From assembly GCF_019904155.1 (NCBI RefSeq), contig NZ_JAHCMB010000186.1:1-55807 (forward strand): a stretch of 55,807 nucleotides of DNA. Reading direction: 5' to 3'. Positions 14,847 to 24,092 of this stretch are shown here, in pieces. The DNA is from Paenibacillus sinensis (GTDB taxonomy: Bacteria; Bacillota; Bacilli; Paenibacillales; Paenibacillaceae). Under the pieces are notes generated by a model, which was not told the DNA's origin, did not search any database, and saw nothing but the letters and a program-made list of their open reading frames with translations. A program made the translations under genes and the position numbers. Position 1 is the stretch's first letter, and every line of letters starts with the position of its first letter.

Positions 14847-17800
14847 TTGTTACAAGGTCTTATTGAGGCTTTTACCAAAGATTCCGATTTTCAGTCGGTA
14901 GCCAAGGGCGTCGCCGCCGGAATGAAAGAGCAATTGATCTCGGGTCTGTCAGGATCGGCGAGGCAGATCATGCTCGGCGCTCTGCATGAAGAGACTTCCC
15001 GGCCGATGCTTATCGTGACGCATAACATGTTCTCGGCACAAAAAATTGCCGATGACTTGCAGGAAGCGCTTTCCCCGGAACAGGTTCTGCTGTATCCGGC
15101 CAATGAACTTGTTGCGGCCGAAGCGGCGGTTTCAAGCCCAGAGACGGTGGCTCAGCGTATTGAGGTGCTGAACAAATGCTCGCAGGGATTCCGGGGCATT
15201 GTGGTCGCGCCTTATTCGGGCGTCCGGCGTCTGCTGCCGTCGCCGCAGGTCATGGCGTCCGCGCAGGTTACCGTTCAACAAGACGGGACGCTTGAACTGG
15301 AGTCATTCCTGATTGCCATGATTGAAATGGGCTACGAGCGTGTCGAACGAGTGGAGAATCGCGGAGAACTGAGCGTCCGGGGAGGCATCCTCGATTTCTA
15401 TCCGATGAATACGCCGCTGGCGTACCGGGTCGAGCTCTTTGACGAAGAAGTCGATTCCATCCGGACATTCGATCCCGCCGACCAGCGGTCCATCGACAAG
15501 GTTAGAAGCGTGACCATCACGCCGGCCAGAGAGATTGTCGCCGGAGCGAAGCAGCTTGCCGCAGCGGCGGATAAGGCATCCGGCCTGCTGGAGCGCCAGC
15601 TGGAGAAGACGACCGACCGGCAGGCCAAGATCCGGCTGCGGGAAGAGATCGGGCGGGAGCTTGAGCTTCTGCGCGAGGGCACGTATTTTCCGGAAATGTA
15701 TAAATATATTGCCTTGATCTATCCGGAACGCTGTCATCTCTATGACTACATGGAGAAAGACACCCTGCTTATACTGGACGAACCGGCGCGTCTGCTGGAA
15801 ACGGCGAAGCAGCTTGAGCGGGATGAATCGGAGTGGAATCTGCATCTGCTGCAGAATGGCAAGACGCTCCCGGATCTCGAGCTATCGCTCGACAGTGATA
15901 CAGTAATTTATCACCGCCCGTTCCAAAGCCTCTTCATGTCGATCTTCCTCCGCCAGGTTCCGCATGTGCAGCCGCAGAATATTCTAGGCTTCATCAGCCG
16001 GGGCATGCAGGATTTCCACGGCCAGATGAATGTGCTGAAATCGGAGATGGAGCGGTGGCATAAGTCGGGTGTGAAGGTCGTCATGCTTGCGGGCGGAGAG
16101 GACCGGATTGACCGGATTCGCCGCGTGCTGGACGATTACGGCATAGAGGAGCCGACAATTATGCTCGGAACGCTGGGTTCCGGCTTCGAGCTTCCCTCGA
16201 TTCACCTGGCAGTCATTACCGAGAGTGAGCTGTTCTCGCAGAAGCAGCGCAAGACCCGCAAAAATTCGAAGCATATGGATAATGCGGAGCGGATCAAGAG
16301 CTATACCGAGCTCAAAATCGGTGATTATGTCGTGCACCAGAATCATGGTATCGGCAAATATATGGGCATCGGGACGTTGGAGGTCAGCGGCATTCACCGG
16401 GACTACATGCACATCATGTACGCCGGGGGAGACAAGCTGTCCGTTCCAATCGAGCAGATTGATCTGATTCAGAAATACGTCGGCTCCGAGGACAAGGAGC
16501 CGAAGATTTACAAGCTCGGGGGCAACGAGTGGACCCGGGTTACCAATAAGGTGCGTTCCTCCGTACAGGATATCGCTGACGATCTGATCAAGCTGTATGC
16601 CGAACGCCAGAGCGCGCCGGGCTATGGGTTCGAGAGAGATACGCAGGAGCAGAACGAGTTCGAGGGAATGTTCCCTTATGAGGAGACCCGGGATCAGCTG
16701 CGGGCGATCGAAGAGATCAAGAAGGACATGGAGCAGAACCGTCCAATGGACCGTCTCCTCTGCGGCGACGTGGGCTATGGCAAGACCGAGGTGGCGATTC
16801 GCGCCGCCTTCAAGGCTGCGATTGAGGGCAAGCAGGTGGCGGTGCTCGTACCGACCACGATTCTGGCCCAGCAGCATTACGAGACATTCCGCGAGCGCTT
16901 CGCTTCCTACCCGATAAATATCCAGGTGCTTAGCCGGTTCCGCAGTCGGAAGGAGCAGAACGAGACGATCAAGGGCGTTCGGCAGGGAACGGTAGACATC
17001 GTAATCGGAACTCATCGCCTGCTGTCCCAGGACCTTGTATTCAAGGATCTGGGCCTGCTGATCGTCGACGAAGAGCAGCGGTTCGGCGTCACCCATAAGG
17101 AGAAGCTGAAGAAGCTCAAGACCAACGTTGACGTCCTGACGCTGACAGCAACTCCGATTCCCCGTACGCTTCATATGTCGATGCTGGGCGTACGCGACTT
17201 GTCGGTTATCGAGACGCCGCCAGAGAACCGTTTCCCCGTGCAGACCTATGTTGTGGAATACAGCCAGACGCTGGTCCGCGAGGCGGTCGAACGGGAACTT
17301 GGACGCGGAGGACAGGTCTATTATCTGTATAACCGTGTACAGGGTATCCAGGAGATGGCCTCCCAGATCCAGATGCTCGTTCCGGAGGCGCGGGTCGGCA
17401 TCGGTCACGGCCAAATGTCCGAGTCGGAGCTTGAGAAGACGATTCTCGACTTCCTGGACGGCGAGTACGACGTGCTGGTCAGCACAAGCATCATCGAGAC
17501 CGGAGTCGATATTCCGAACGTCAATACGCTGATTGTCCATGACGCTGATAAAATGGGCCTGTCCCAGCTGTACCAGCTTCGGGGACGGGTTGGCCGGTCC
17601 AACCGGATCGCCTATGCCTATTTCACCTACCAGCGGGACAAGGTGCTGACCGAAGTCGCCGAGAAGCGGCTGCAGTCGATCAAGGAGTTCACCGAGCTCG
17701 GCTCCGGCTTCAAGATCGCGATGCGCGACCTGTCGATCCGCGGCGCCGGCAATCTGCTGGGCGCGGAGCAGCACGGGTTCATCGCTTCGGTCGGCTTCGA

Positions 17801-18371
17801 CCTCTACTCCCAGATGCTGGCGGAAGAAATCCGCAAGCGCAAGGTGACCGTCCTCGGCGAAGAGGATCAGTCGCTCAAGGAAGGCAATACCGTCATCGAT
17901 TTGGCAATTGACGCCTATCTGCCTTCCGAGTATATTTACGACAGTGTACAAAAGATCGAGATCTACAAGAAGGTTGCCGGCGTTGCGACCTTCGAAGACG
18001 AGGCGGAGCTGGAGGACGAGCTGCTTGACCGGTTCGGAGAGCTGCCTGAGTCGGTGGTGAACCTGTTGTCCGTCGCACGGCTTAAGCTATTCGGCAAAAT
18101 GTACGGCCTGGATTCCATGAACCGGCGCGGCGACGAGGTGCTGCTCAGCTTCCACGAGGACCGGATCGCGATGATCGATACGCCGAAGCTTGCCAAAATT
18201 GGCAATGGTTTTGAAAGACGTGTACAATTTGAAAAGGATGCCAAAGCGGCGATCCGGATCAAAGCCAAAGGTCTTGACGACAAGGAACTGCTCGAACTGC
18301 TCGAGCGTTTCCTCAAGGAAGTCAAGCCTGCTTTTAAATCGAAGGGAGAATTACACAATGCGGTCAAATAA
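14847..18371 (+). CDS. mfd: Transcription-repair coupling factor
   Basis: A 1174-residue ATP-dependent DNA translocase that removes RNA polymerase stalled at lesions and recruits UvrA. Domains in order are a UvrB-like N-terminal part with a degenerate helicase fold, the RNA-polymerase-interacting CarD-like domain around residues 490-560 (GDYVVHQNHGIGKYMGI), a RecG-like motor with Walker A GDVGYGKTEVA and DEEQ box IVDEEQRFGV, and a C-terminal TRCF domain. GTG at 14838 is in frame, but GAGGTG upstream and homologue length favour TTG at 14847 (MLQGLIEAF). Its end overlaps the next gene by 14 nt. Confidence 0.96.
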   Translation: MLQGLIEAFTKDSDFQSVAKGVAAGMKEQLISGLSGSARQIMLGALHEETSRPMLIVTHNMFSAQKIADDLQEALSPEQVLLYPANELVAAEAAVSSPETVAQRIEVLNKCSQGFRGIVVAPYSGVRRLLPSPQVMASAQVTVQQDGTLELESFLIAMIEMGYERVERVENRGELSVRGGILDFYPMNTPLAYRVELFDEEVDSIRTFDPADQRSIDKVRSVTITPAREIVAGAKQLAAAADKASGLLERQLEKTTDRQAKIRLREEIGRELELLREGTYFPEMYKYIALIYPERCHLYDYMEKDTLLILDEPARLLETAKQLERDESEWNLHLLQNGKTLPDLELSLDSDTVIYHRPFQSLFMSIFLRQVPHVQPQNILGFISRGMQDFHGQMNVLKSEMERWHKSGVKVVMLAGGEDRIDRIRRVLDDYGIEEPTIMLGTLGSGFELPSIHLAVITESELFSQKQRKTRKNSKHMDNAERIKSYTELKIGDYVVHQNHGIGKYMGIGTLEVSGIHRDYMHIMYAGGDKLSVPIEQIDLIQKYVGSEDKEPKIYKLGGNEWTRVTNKVRSSVQDIADDLIKLYAERQSAPGYGFERDTQEQNEFEGMFPYEETRDQLRAIEEIKKDMEQNRPMDRLLCGDVGYGKTEVAIRAAFKAAIEGKQVAVLVPTTILAQQHYETFRERFASYPINIQVLSRFRSRKEQNETIKGVRQGTVDIVIGTHRLLSQDLVFKDLGLLIVDEEQRFGVTHKEKLKKLKTNVDVLTLTATPIPRTLHMSMLGVRDLSVIETPPENRFPVQTYVVEYSQTLVREAVERELGRGGQVYYLYNRVQGIQEMASQIQMLVPEARVGIGHGQMSESELEKTILDFLDGEYDVLVSTSIIETGVDIPNVNTLIVHDADKMGLSQLYQLRGRVGRSNRIAYAYFTYQRDKVLTEVAEKRLQSIKEFTELGSGFKIAMRDLSIRGAGNLLGAEQHGFIASVGFDLYSQMLAEEIRKRKVTVLGEEDQSLKEGNTVIDLAIDAYLPSEYIYDSVQKIEIYKKVAGVATFEDEAELEDELLDRFGELPESVVNLLSVARLKLFGKMYGLDSMNRRGDEVLLSFHEDRIAMIDTPKLAKIGNGFERRVQFEKDAKAAIRIKAKGLDDKELLELLERFLKEVKPAFKSKGELHNAVK

Positions 18372-19407
18372 ACCATGGAAGGTGCTGTTCGTCTCGTTGG
18401 CAGCGGCCCTTTCGTTATCCATGCTCTCGGCATGCAGCAGCGGCAAGAAAACTGCTGAAGACAACAGCACGGTGCTTGCCACCTACAAGGGGGGCGAGAT
18501 TACGCAGAAGGAATTCGACACCGATGTGAAGGTAATGAAGCTCCTGTCTCCGGAGCAGGCGCAGTATCTGGATCTGGACGCCTTCAAGGAGACGATCCTG
18601 AAGCAGGAAGTCGCCTTCGAATATTTGGCGGCACAGGCGAACGACAAGGCGAAGCAGGAAGGCGAGAAGCAGGCCGACTCACAGATTGCATCGTACAAGC
18701 AGGGGCTTGGCGAAACCTATGAAAGCTCCTTGAAGGAGCAGGGCGTTACGGAAGATGAGATCAAGAATTACATGGTCCGCGTATTGACCGTGTACCAGGA
18801 TATGATACAAAAGGTTACTGACGATGAAGTGAAGAAAGAATTCGAAGCGACCAAAGGCGATTTCACCGTGGCTTCGGTGCGTCATATTCTGGTCGGCTTC
18901 ACCGATTCGAACAACAAGGAGCGCAGCAAGGAAGATGCGCTGAAGCGCGCCCAGGAAGTGAAGGCGAAGCTGGACGGCGGAGCGGACTTCGCGGCGACCG
19001 CCAAGGAATATTCGGACGACACAGGCTCCAAGGACAACGGCGGCCTGTATGAGAACAAGGAGCTTGGCACCTATGTCGAAGAATTCAAGAAAGCGGCCCA
19101 GACGCTTCCGCTGAATACGATCAGCGATCCGGTCGAGACGACCTATGGTTACCACATCATGAAGGTGGAATCCCGTACCGAGAAGACATTTGACCAGCTG
19201 ACCGACCAGCAGAAGGAAACGATCAAGAGCACGGTCGCATCGAACAAGCTGCAGGAATTCATGGAGAAGAATCTGGACAGCATCATCGAAAAAATCAATC
19301 TGCCGAAGAGCAGCGCTGCTCCAGCCGCTTCCGCAGCACCGGCCGGTTCTCCGGCTGCTTCTGCCGCTCCGGCTGCTTCGCCAAGCGCGAGCGCAGGCGC
19401 CAAGTAA
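18358..19407 (+). CDS. PrsA/SurA-like lipoprotein peptidyl-prolyl isomerase
   Basis: A 349-residue extracytoplasmic foldase. Signal peptide 1-26 ends in the lipobox LSAC, so the mature protein is lipid-anchored outside the membrane. A SurA-like N-terminal chaperone region (about 30-155) is followed by a parvulin domain (about 160-260) with SVRHILVGF, EYSDDTGSKDNGG and TTYGYHIMKVE. The last 40 residues are a Ser-Ala-Pro tail, probably a wall-spanning linker. The ATG at 18358 lies inside the end of mfd behind AGGGAG, so translation is coupled to mfd, an arrangement not seen in B. subtilis. It is distinct from the YacD-like isomerase at 42872. Confidence 0.9.
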   Translation: MRSNKPWKVLFVSLAAALSLSMLSACSSGKKTAEDNSTVLATYKGGEITQKEFDTDVKVMKLLSPEQAQYLDLDAFKETILKQEVAFEYLAAQANDKAKQEGEKQADSQIASYKQGLGETYESSLKEQGVTEDEIKNYMVRVLTVYQDMIQKVTDDEVKKEFEATKGDFTVASVRHILVGFTDSNNKERSKEDALKRAQEVKAKLDGGADFAATAKEYSDDTGSKDNGGLYENKELGTYVEEFKKAAQTLPLNTISDPVETTYGYHIMKVESRTEKTFDQLTDQQKETIKSTVASNKLQEFMEKNLDSIIEKINLPKSSAAPAASAAPAGSPAASAAPAASPSASAGAK

Positions 19408-19454
19408 GCATGAACCTGGGCTGATTCCAATAACGATATTCAGGATTTTTCCAG

Positions 19455-19489
19455 CGGCACCGCCAACTTCGGCGGTGCCGTTTCGTGTT
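19455..19489 (+). terminator. Terminator after the foldase gene
   Basis: CGGCACCGCC (19455-19464) pairs with GGCGGTGCCG (19471-19480), followed by TTTCGTGTT. Confidence 0.75.
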
Positions 19490-19491
19490 AT

Positions 19492-19520
19492 GCATAAGGA
19501 ACTGGGAACAGATGAATACT
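19492..19520 (+). promoter_or_regulatory. Sigma-G-type promoter of spoVT
   Basis: GCATA (19492-19496), 15-bp spacer, ATGAATACT (19512-19520). The spacing is right and the -10 resembles the sigma-G core ATACT. spoVT is a sigma-G gene in B. subtilis. Confidence 0.55.
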
Positions 19521-19618
19521 ATGGTCAGACAACAAGGAACCAACGCCGGGATCATGGGGTCCCTCACCAAAGGCAGTAGTTGACACAATACTTCTTAAGA
19601 AAGCGGGGCAACAGGTGA

Positions 19619-20161
19619 ATGAAAGCTACTGGCATTGTAAGACGTATCGACGACTTGGGACGGGTCGTTATTCCTAAAGAAATCAGACGGACACTTCGGA
19701 TTCGAGAAGGAGATCCGCTTGAAATTTTTGTGGACCGCGACGGGGAGGTCATCCTGAAGAAATACTCCCCCATCGGCGAGCTGGGCGATTTCGCAAAGGA
19801 ATACGCCGAATCGCTGTATGAAAGCACCGGACATATTACCCTTATATCCGACCGTGATACCTTTATCGCGCTTTCCGGCGGCTCCAAGAAGGATTATCTG
19901 GACAAGCCGGTCGGACAGCTGCTCGAAAAATGCATGGATGGCCGAAAGACGGTGCTGGAGACGAATAGCGGCACTTATGAAATCACGAAGGATTACCAGG
20001 ATACCCTGTCTTCCTATGTGGCGGCTCCCATCATCTCGGGAGGCGACCCCATCGGGGCCGTGGTGTTGATGAATAAGGACGAGTCGGTCAAAATGTCGCA
20101 GATGGAAGTCAAGATGGCCGAGACGGCCGCAGGTTTTTTGGGCAAGCAGATGGAGCAGTAA
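19619..20161 (+). CDS. spoVT: Stage V sporulation regulator SpoVT
   Basis: A 180-residue forespore transcription factor that tunes sigma-G genes. Residues 1-52 are an AbrB-type swapped-hairpin DNA-binding domain (MKATGIVRRIDDLGRVVIPK) and residues about 56-178 a GAF-like domain that makes the tetramer. Length matches B. subtilis SpoVT. It is the second AbrB-family gene of the window; abrB lacks the GAF domain. ATG at 19619 has only a modest ribosome binding site (GGGG, then AGGTGA very close to the start). Confidence 0.96.
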   Translation: MKATGIVRRIDDLGRVVIPKEIRRTLRIREGDPLEIFVDRDGEVILKKYSPIGELGDFAKEYAESLYESTGHITLISDRDTFIALSGGSKKDYLDKPVGQLLEKCMDGRKTVLETNSGTYEITKDYQDTLSSYVAAPIISGGDPIGAVVLMNKDESVKMSQMEVKMAETAAGFLGKQMEQ

Positions 20162-20299
20162 GGGTCCTTTCCCACATCCCGCTTTTCGATTCCGGCATAC
20201 GGACCGGAACGATGAAGGCGGGATTTTGTCGTTCCAGGGGAGGTTGCGGTATAATATAGAAATTCATTCGAAATCCAGTTCAGACGAAGTAGGGCTGAT

Positions 20300-22045
20300 A
20301 TGAAAAAAGAAGCGACGGGCTCGAAGCTGCTGCGGGGAGCGTTTATTTTGAGCGCCGCCGCTCTGCTGTCGAAGCTGATTGGAACGCTGCAAAAAATTCC
20401 GCTGCAGAATCTGGGCGGGGATGCCGTCTTTGGCATCTACAACACGGTATACCCGATCTATACGCTGCTCGTCACCGTAGCGATGCTGGGACTGCCGGCG
20501 GCGGTCTCGAAGTACGTCGCCGAGGACGAGGCCGGCGGCGGTACTCCGCAGAGCCGGCAGGTGCTGCGTCGCGCCTCGCTGACGACCACGGCGGCCGGGC
20601 TGCTGCTTGCCGCCGGCACGTATGCGGGCGCTCCGTTGATCGCCCGCTTCATCGGCAGCGGGCATATTGTGGCGGCGCTGCGGACCGCCGCGTTCGGCCT
20701 GGCGGTCGTGCCGCTGCTCGCCGCCCTGCGGGGCTATTTCCAGGGCCTCCAGAACATGCTGCCGACAGCGGTGTCGCAGATCATCGAGCAATCGGCCCGG
20801 GTGGCTGTCATGATCACGCTGCTGCTCCTGCTGACGCGGAGCGGAGCGGGCGCCGGCGAGATCGCCTCCGGCGCCATGCTTGGATCGGCCGGCGGCGGTC
20901 TGGCGGGGCTTGCCGTCATGCTGCTGTTCTGGCGCAGACACCGCCGGGGCAGCCGGAAGCCGGCGCCTGCACTGGAAGCCACAGACGCTATAACTGCGGC
21001 CTCCACAGCCGTAGCCACAATGCACGCGCCGGAAACCTCCGCGCCGATAACCGCAGCGGCGAGCGGGGATACGCTTGCCGAGACGGCCGCCGCGTCTTCG
21101 GCCGCTGCTCACAGCCGCTCCGGCAGCGTCCGGAGCCTGCTGGCCTACGGCGTGCCGGTCATGCTGGGCGGCCTCGCTGCGCCGCTGATCAGCCTCGTGG
21201 ACGTGTTCACTATGCCGAGGCTGTTGGCTGACGTCGGCGGAGAGAGCCAGGCGATGGCTGATTTCGGCATTTACAACCGGGGGCTGCCGATCGTCCAGCT
21301 CGTGACGATGCTGGCGACCTCACTCACCGTCCTGTTCATCCCGGCGCTGGCGGAGTCGAAGTTTCGCGGCGACACCAGGGAGATCGAGAGCCGGTGCCGG
21401 CTGTCGCTGCGCTGGTTCTGGCTGCTCGGCCTGGCCGCCTCGGCGGGGCTCGCCGTACTCGCGGTGCCGATCAACATCGCCTTGTACGGCGACGCCGCCG
21501 GCAGCGGCACGATCCGCTGGCTGGCCTTCACCGCCGCTGGCGGAACGGTCAGCCTCATCTCCGCCGCGCTGCTGCAGGGCCTGGGCCATGTGCGCGCCCC
21601 TGCCCTGCATTTCCTGGCCGCCGCCGCGCTGAAGGCGGCGCTGAACCTGCTGCTCGTTCCGCAGCAGGGCATTATGGGCGCGGCCATAGCAGGCGTGGCC
21701 GCGCAGGCGCTGGCAGCCGGGCTGAACCTCCGGCTGCTGCGCAAGGCGGCGGGGCTTACGCTGCGCCCCGCCGAATGGCTCGGCAAGCCCGCGGCACTGA
21801 TCGCGGGGCTTGCCGTCTCTGCGGCCGCCGCCGGCTGGGCTGGCGGCGCGCTGCTGGGCGCGGCCGGAGTGCATGGCCGCATCCAGGCGCTTGGGGAGAG
21901 CCTGCTTGGCGTGGCCGCAGGCTGCCTGGTGTTCGCCGCGCTGGCCGTGCGGCTGCGGCTGCTGGACGAAGGGGAGCTGATGCAGCTCCCGGGATTCGGC
22001 CCGAAGCTGGCCCGGAAGATCAAGAAATGGGGCCTGTTTCCTTAA
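20300..22045 (+). CDS. SpoVB/YabM-like polysaccharide flippase
   Basis: A 581-residue polytopic membrane protein of the MOP (MATE/MurJ/oligosaccharide flippase) superfamily; relatives flip lipid-linked envelope precursors. About 14 hydrophobic segments are visible. The opening KLLRGAFILSAAALLSKLIG is typical of the SpoVB/YabM group. A Thr/Ala/Ser-rich hydrophilic stretch at about 215-275, absent from compact relatives, lies between the two six/seven-helix halves. The C-terminus ends in a short Lys-rich tail. Position directly after spoVT is that of B. subtilis yabM. Substrate unknown. Confidence 0.87.
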   Translation: MKKEATGSKLLRGAFILSAAALLSKLIGTLQKIPLQNLGGDAVFGIYNTVYPIYTLLVTVAMLGLPAAVSKYVAEDEAGGGTPQSRQVLRRASLTTTAAGLLLAAGTYAGAPLIARFIGSGHIVAALRTAAFGLAVVPLLAALRGYFQGLQNMLPTAVSQIIEQSARVAVMITLLLLLTRSGAGAGEIASGAMLGSAGGGLAGLAVMLLFWRRHRRGSRKPAPALEATDAITAASTAVATMHAPETSAPITAAASGDTLAETAAASSAAAHSRSGSVRSLLAYGVPVMLGGLAAPLISLVDVFTMPRLLADVGGESQAMADFGIYNRGLPIVQLVTMLATSLTVLFIPALAESKFRGDTREIESRCRLSLRWFWLLGLAASAGLAVLAVPINIALYGDAAGSGTIRWLAFTAAGGTVSLISAALLQGLGHVRAPALHFLAAAALKAALNLLLVPQQGIMGAAIAGVAAQALAAGLNLRLLRKAAGLTLRPAEWLGKPAALIAGLAVSAAAAGWAGGALLGAAGVHGRIQALGESLLGVAAGCLVFAALAVRLRLLDEGELMQLPGFGPKLARKIKKWGLFP

Positions 22046-22086
22046 CGATCATGGACGTCAGGGAGACAGGCCCAAGGAATTCACGT

Positions 22087-22107
22087 CGCCTGCCGGGCTG
22101 GCAGGCG
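22087..22107 (+). other. GC-rich hairpin between flippase gene and yabN
   Basis: CGCCTGCC (22087-22094) pairs perfectly with GGCAGGCG (22100-22107) around a 5-nt loop. No T-run follows; the yabN ribosome binding site AAGGAG is immediately downstream. It may be an attenuating or processing structure. Confidence 0.4.
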
Positions 22108-22126
22108 CGATAAGGAGAGAATCGGC

Positions 22127-23623
22127 ATGAGCGCAAAATTAACGGTAGCGGGACTTGGCTCCGGCAGTCCCGACCGGCTGACGCTGGGCATCGTGAACAA
22201 GCTGAAGGCGGCTTCCCGGGTGTATGTGCGGACTGGGGAGCATCCGGCGGTCAAGGTTCTGGAGGAGCTGGAGATTCCCTATGAGTCTTTTGATCATTTG
22301 TATGAGTCCTTCTCTTCCTTTCCCGAAGTGTACGAAGCGATTACCCTGAAGCTGCTGGAGGAGGCACGCTCGGGGGAGCAGGGCGACGAGATCGTCTATG
22401 CTGTTCCCGGTCATCCGATGGTTGCCGAGTCGGCCGTGTCCAAGCTGCGGGCGCGCTGCGCGGAAGAATCCATCGAGCTGACGGTGCTGGGCGGCGAGAG
22501 CTTTCTCGACGAAGCGTTTCTGCGCCTCGGCTTCGATCCGATCGAGGGCTTCCAGCTGCTGGACGCTACCGGCATTACCCGTTCGCAGCTTCAGCCGGAG
22601 CTGCATACGCTGATTGGCCAGGTCTATGACACCTATACGGCTTCCGAGGCGAAGCTGTGCCTGATGGAAATCTATCCGCCTGAATATGAGGTAGTAGTGG
22701 GACATGCTCTTGGAGTGGAGGGCGAGGAACAGATTCTGCGCGTGCCGCTCTATGAGCTGGACCGCCAGGAAGGCTACGGCAATCTGTCGCTGATCTATAT
22801 TCCGGCGGACCGCTCCGACCGGCTGCGGCAGCGCACATTCGCCCGGCTTCACGAAATCGTCGGCATCCTGCGCAGTCCGGGCGGCTGCCCTTGGGACCGG
22901 GAGCAGACGCATGACTCGCTTCGCAAGAACCTGATCGAAGAAACGTACGAGGTGCTGGAGACAATCGACGAGGACGATCCCGAGCATATGAAAGAGGAAC
23001 TCGGCGATCTTATGCTGCAGATTATGCTTCATTCGCAGATGGAGGAAGAATTGGGCGCGTTCGACGTATTCGACGTAATCGAGGCGTTGAACGGCAAGCT
23101 GATCTTCCGTCATCCGCATGTGTTCGGTGACAAGGATGCGGCCGACGCGGAGGCGGCGCTGCAGAACTGGGAAGGCATGAAGGCCGAGGAGAAGCGCCGG
23201 AAGGGTATCGAGCTCGAGGAGCAGTCGGCGCTGGACGGCGTTCCCCGCGATCTGCCGGCTCTGATGAAGGCCTACAAGCTTCAGAAGAAGGCATCCAAGG
23301 TCGGCTTCGATTGGGGGAATGTCGGGGATGTGCTCGCCAAGGTTCAGGAAGAACTCGATGAACTGAAGGAAGCAATCGCCTCCGGCTCTCCGCAGGAGGA
23401 GCAGATGCTGGAGCTTGGAGACCTGCTGTTCGCGGCAACGAACGCCGCCCGGTTTATCGACGCTGATCCGGAGGAGGCGCTGACGCGCACCAATCGCAAA
23501 TTTGTCGAACGGTTCCGGTATATTGAGCGCAGACTGCGAGAGCAGGGCACATCGCCCAAGGACAGCACTCTGGATGAAATGGAGGCGCTCTGGCAGGAGG
23601 CCAAAGGAGTCGAACGGGCCTGA
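22127..23623 (+). CDS. yabN: Tetrapyrrole methylase / MazG pyrophosphohydrolase fusion YabN
   Basis: A 498-residue fusion. Residues about 1-225 are a SAM-dependent tetrapyrrole (corrin/porphyrin) methylase-like domain (LTVAGLGSGSPDRLTLGI and YAVPGHPMVAES). Residues about 240-495 are two MazG modules, the first with GGCPWDREQTHDSLRKNLIEE and acidic EExxE metal-binding helices. MazG removes pyrophosphate from nucleoside triphosphates and can clear aberrant nucleotides; the role of the methylase part is unknown. B. subtilis YabN has the same architecture and position. Confidence 0.93.
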   Translation: MSAKLTVAGLGSGSPDRLTLGIVNKLKAASRVYVRTGEHPAVKVLEELEIPYESFDHLYESFSSFPEVYEAITLKLLEEARSGEQGDEIVYAVPGHPMVAESAVSKLRARCAEESIELTVLGGESFLDEAFLRLGFDPIEGFQLLDATGITRSQLQPELHTLIGQVYDTYTASEAKLCLMEIYPPEYEVVVGHALGVEGEEQILRVPLYELDRQEGYGNLSLIYIPADRSDRLRQRTFARLHEIVGILRSPGGCPWDREQTHDSLRKNLIEETYEVLETIDEDDPEHMKEELGDLMLQIMLHSQMEEELGAFDVFDVIEALNGKLIFRHPHVFGDKDAADAEAALQNWEGMKAEEKRRKGIELEEQSALDGVPRDLPALMKAYKLQKKASKVGFDWGNVGDVLAKVQEELDELKEAIASGSPQEEQMLELGDLLFAATNAARFIDADPEEALTRTNRKFVERFRYIERRLREQGTSPKDSTLDEMEALWQEAKGVERA

Positions 23624-23709
23624 AGCCCGGCACGGAGCTGCTCCGGGTAAGCACTGAATCGCTTGGACCTGCCAAATTCTGTCCGAAAAACGCAAGCTGC
23701 GGCAGGAAT

Positions 23710-23739
23710 TTGACAAGGCATCCAGAATACCATTAAGAT
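23710..23739 (+). promoter_or_regulatory. hup promoter
   Basis: Perfect -35 TTGACA (23710-23715), 18-bp spacer, -10 TAAGAT (23734-23739), 80 bp before hup. Confidence 0.65.
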
Positions 23740-23819
23740 GGAACGGCGGTCTTCGTCAAAGCTTGGCTAAAGATCGAACGTTTCCTTATTTTTTTCATTT
23801 CCGGGAGGAACGCTAAGTT

Positions 23820-24092
23820 ATGAACAAAACAGATCTGATCAACAACATTTCCGAGAAAAACGGCTTGTCCAAAAAAGACGTGGAGCTGGTGCTCAACGGC
23901 TTTCTTGGTGAAATTACGGAAGCCCTCTCCAAGGGCGATAAAGTCCAGCTGATCGGTTTCGGCACTTTCGAAACCCGCAAGCGCTCCGGCCGGACAGGCC
24001 GCAACCCGCAGACGGGCACGGTCATCGACATTCCTGAATCCAACGTCCCGGCGTTCAAGGCCGGCGGCAAGCTTAAAGAAGCCGTCAACTAA
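23820..24092 (+). CDS. hup: HU-family nucleoid protein
   Basis: A 90-residue dimeric DNA-bending protein. MNKTDLINNISEKNGLSKKD, GFGTFETRKRSGRTGRNPQT and the beta-arm RNPQTG are typical HU features. ATG follows GGGAGG with a somewhat long spacing. Its own sigma-A promoter precedes it. The stop overlaps the rqcP start by one base (TAATG), so the two are translationally coupled. In B. subtilis hbs lies elsewhere; its presence between yabN and rqcP is a difference from that genome. Confidence 0.95.
   Translation: MNKTDLINNISEKNGLSKKDVELVLNGFLGEITEALSKGDKVQLIGFGTFETRKRSGRTGRNPQTGTVIDIPESNVPAFKAGGKLKEAVN

Noticed and set aside
15984..17951. 655-codon open frame antisense to mfd
   Set aside because: It mirrors the mfd codon pattern, has no ribosome binding site or recognisable domain, and mfd itself is intact.
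21394..22113. 239-codon plus-strand frame inside the flippase gene
   Set aside because: Arg/Gly/Ala-rich translation typical of an out-of-frame reading of GC-rich DNA.
22139..23716. 525-codon open frame antisense to yabN
   Set aside because: Shadow frame produced by GC-biased codons; the plus-strand gene has all expected domains.
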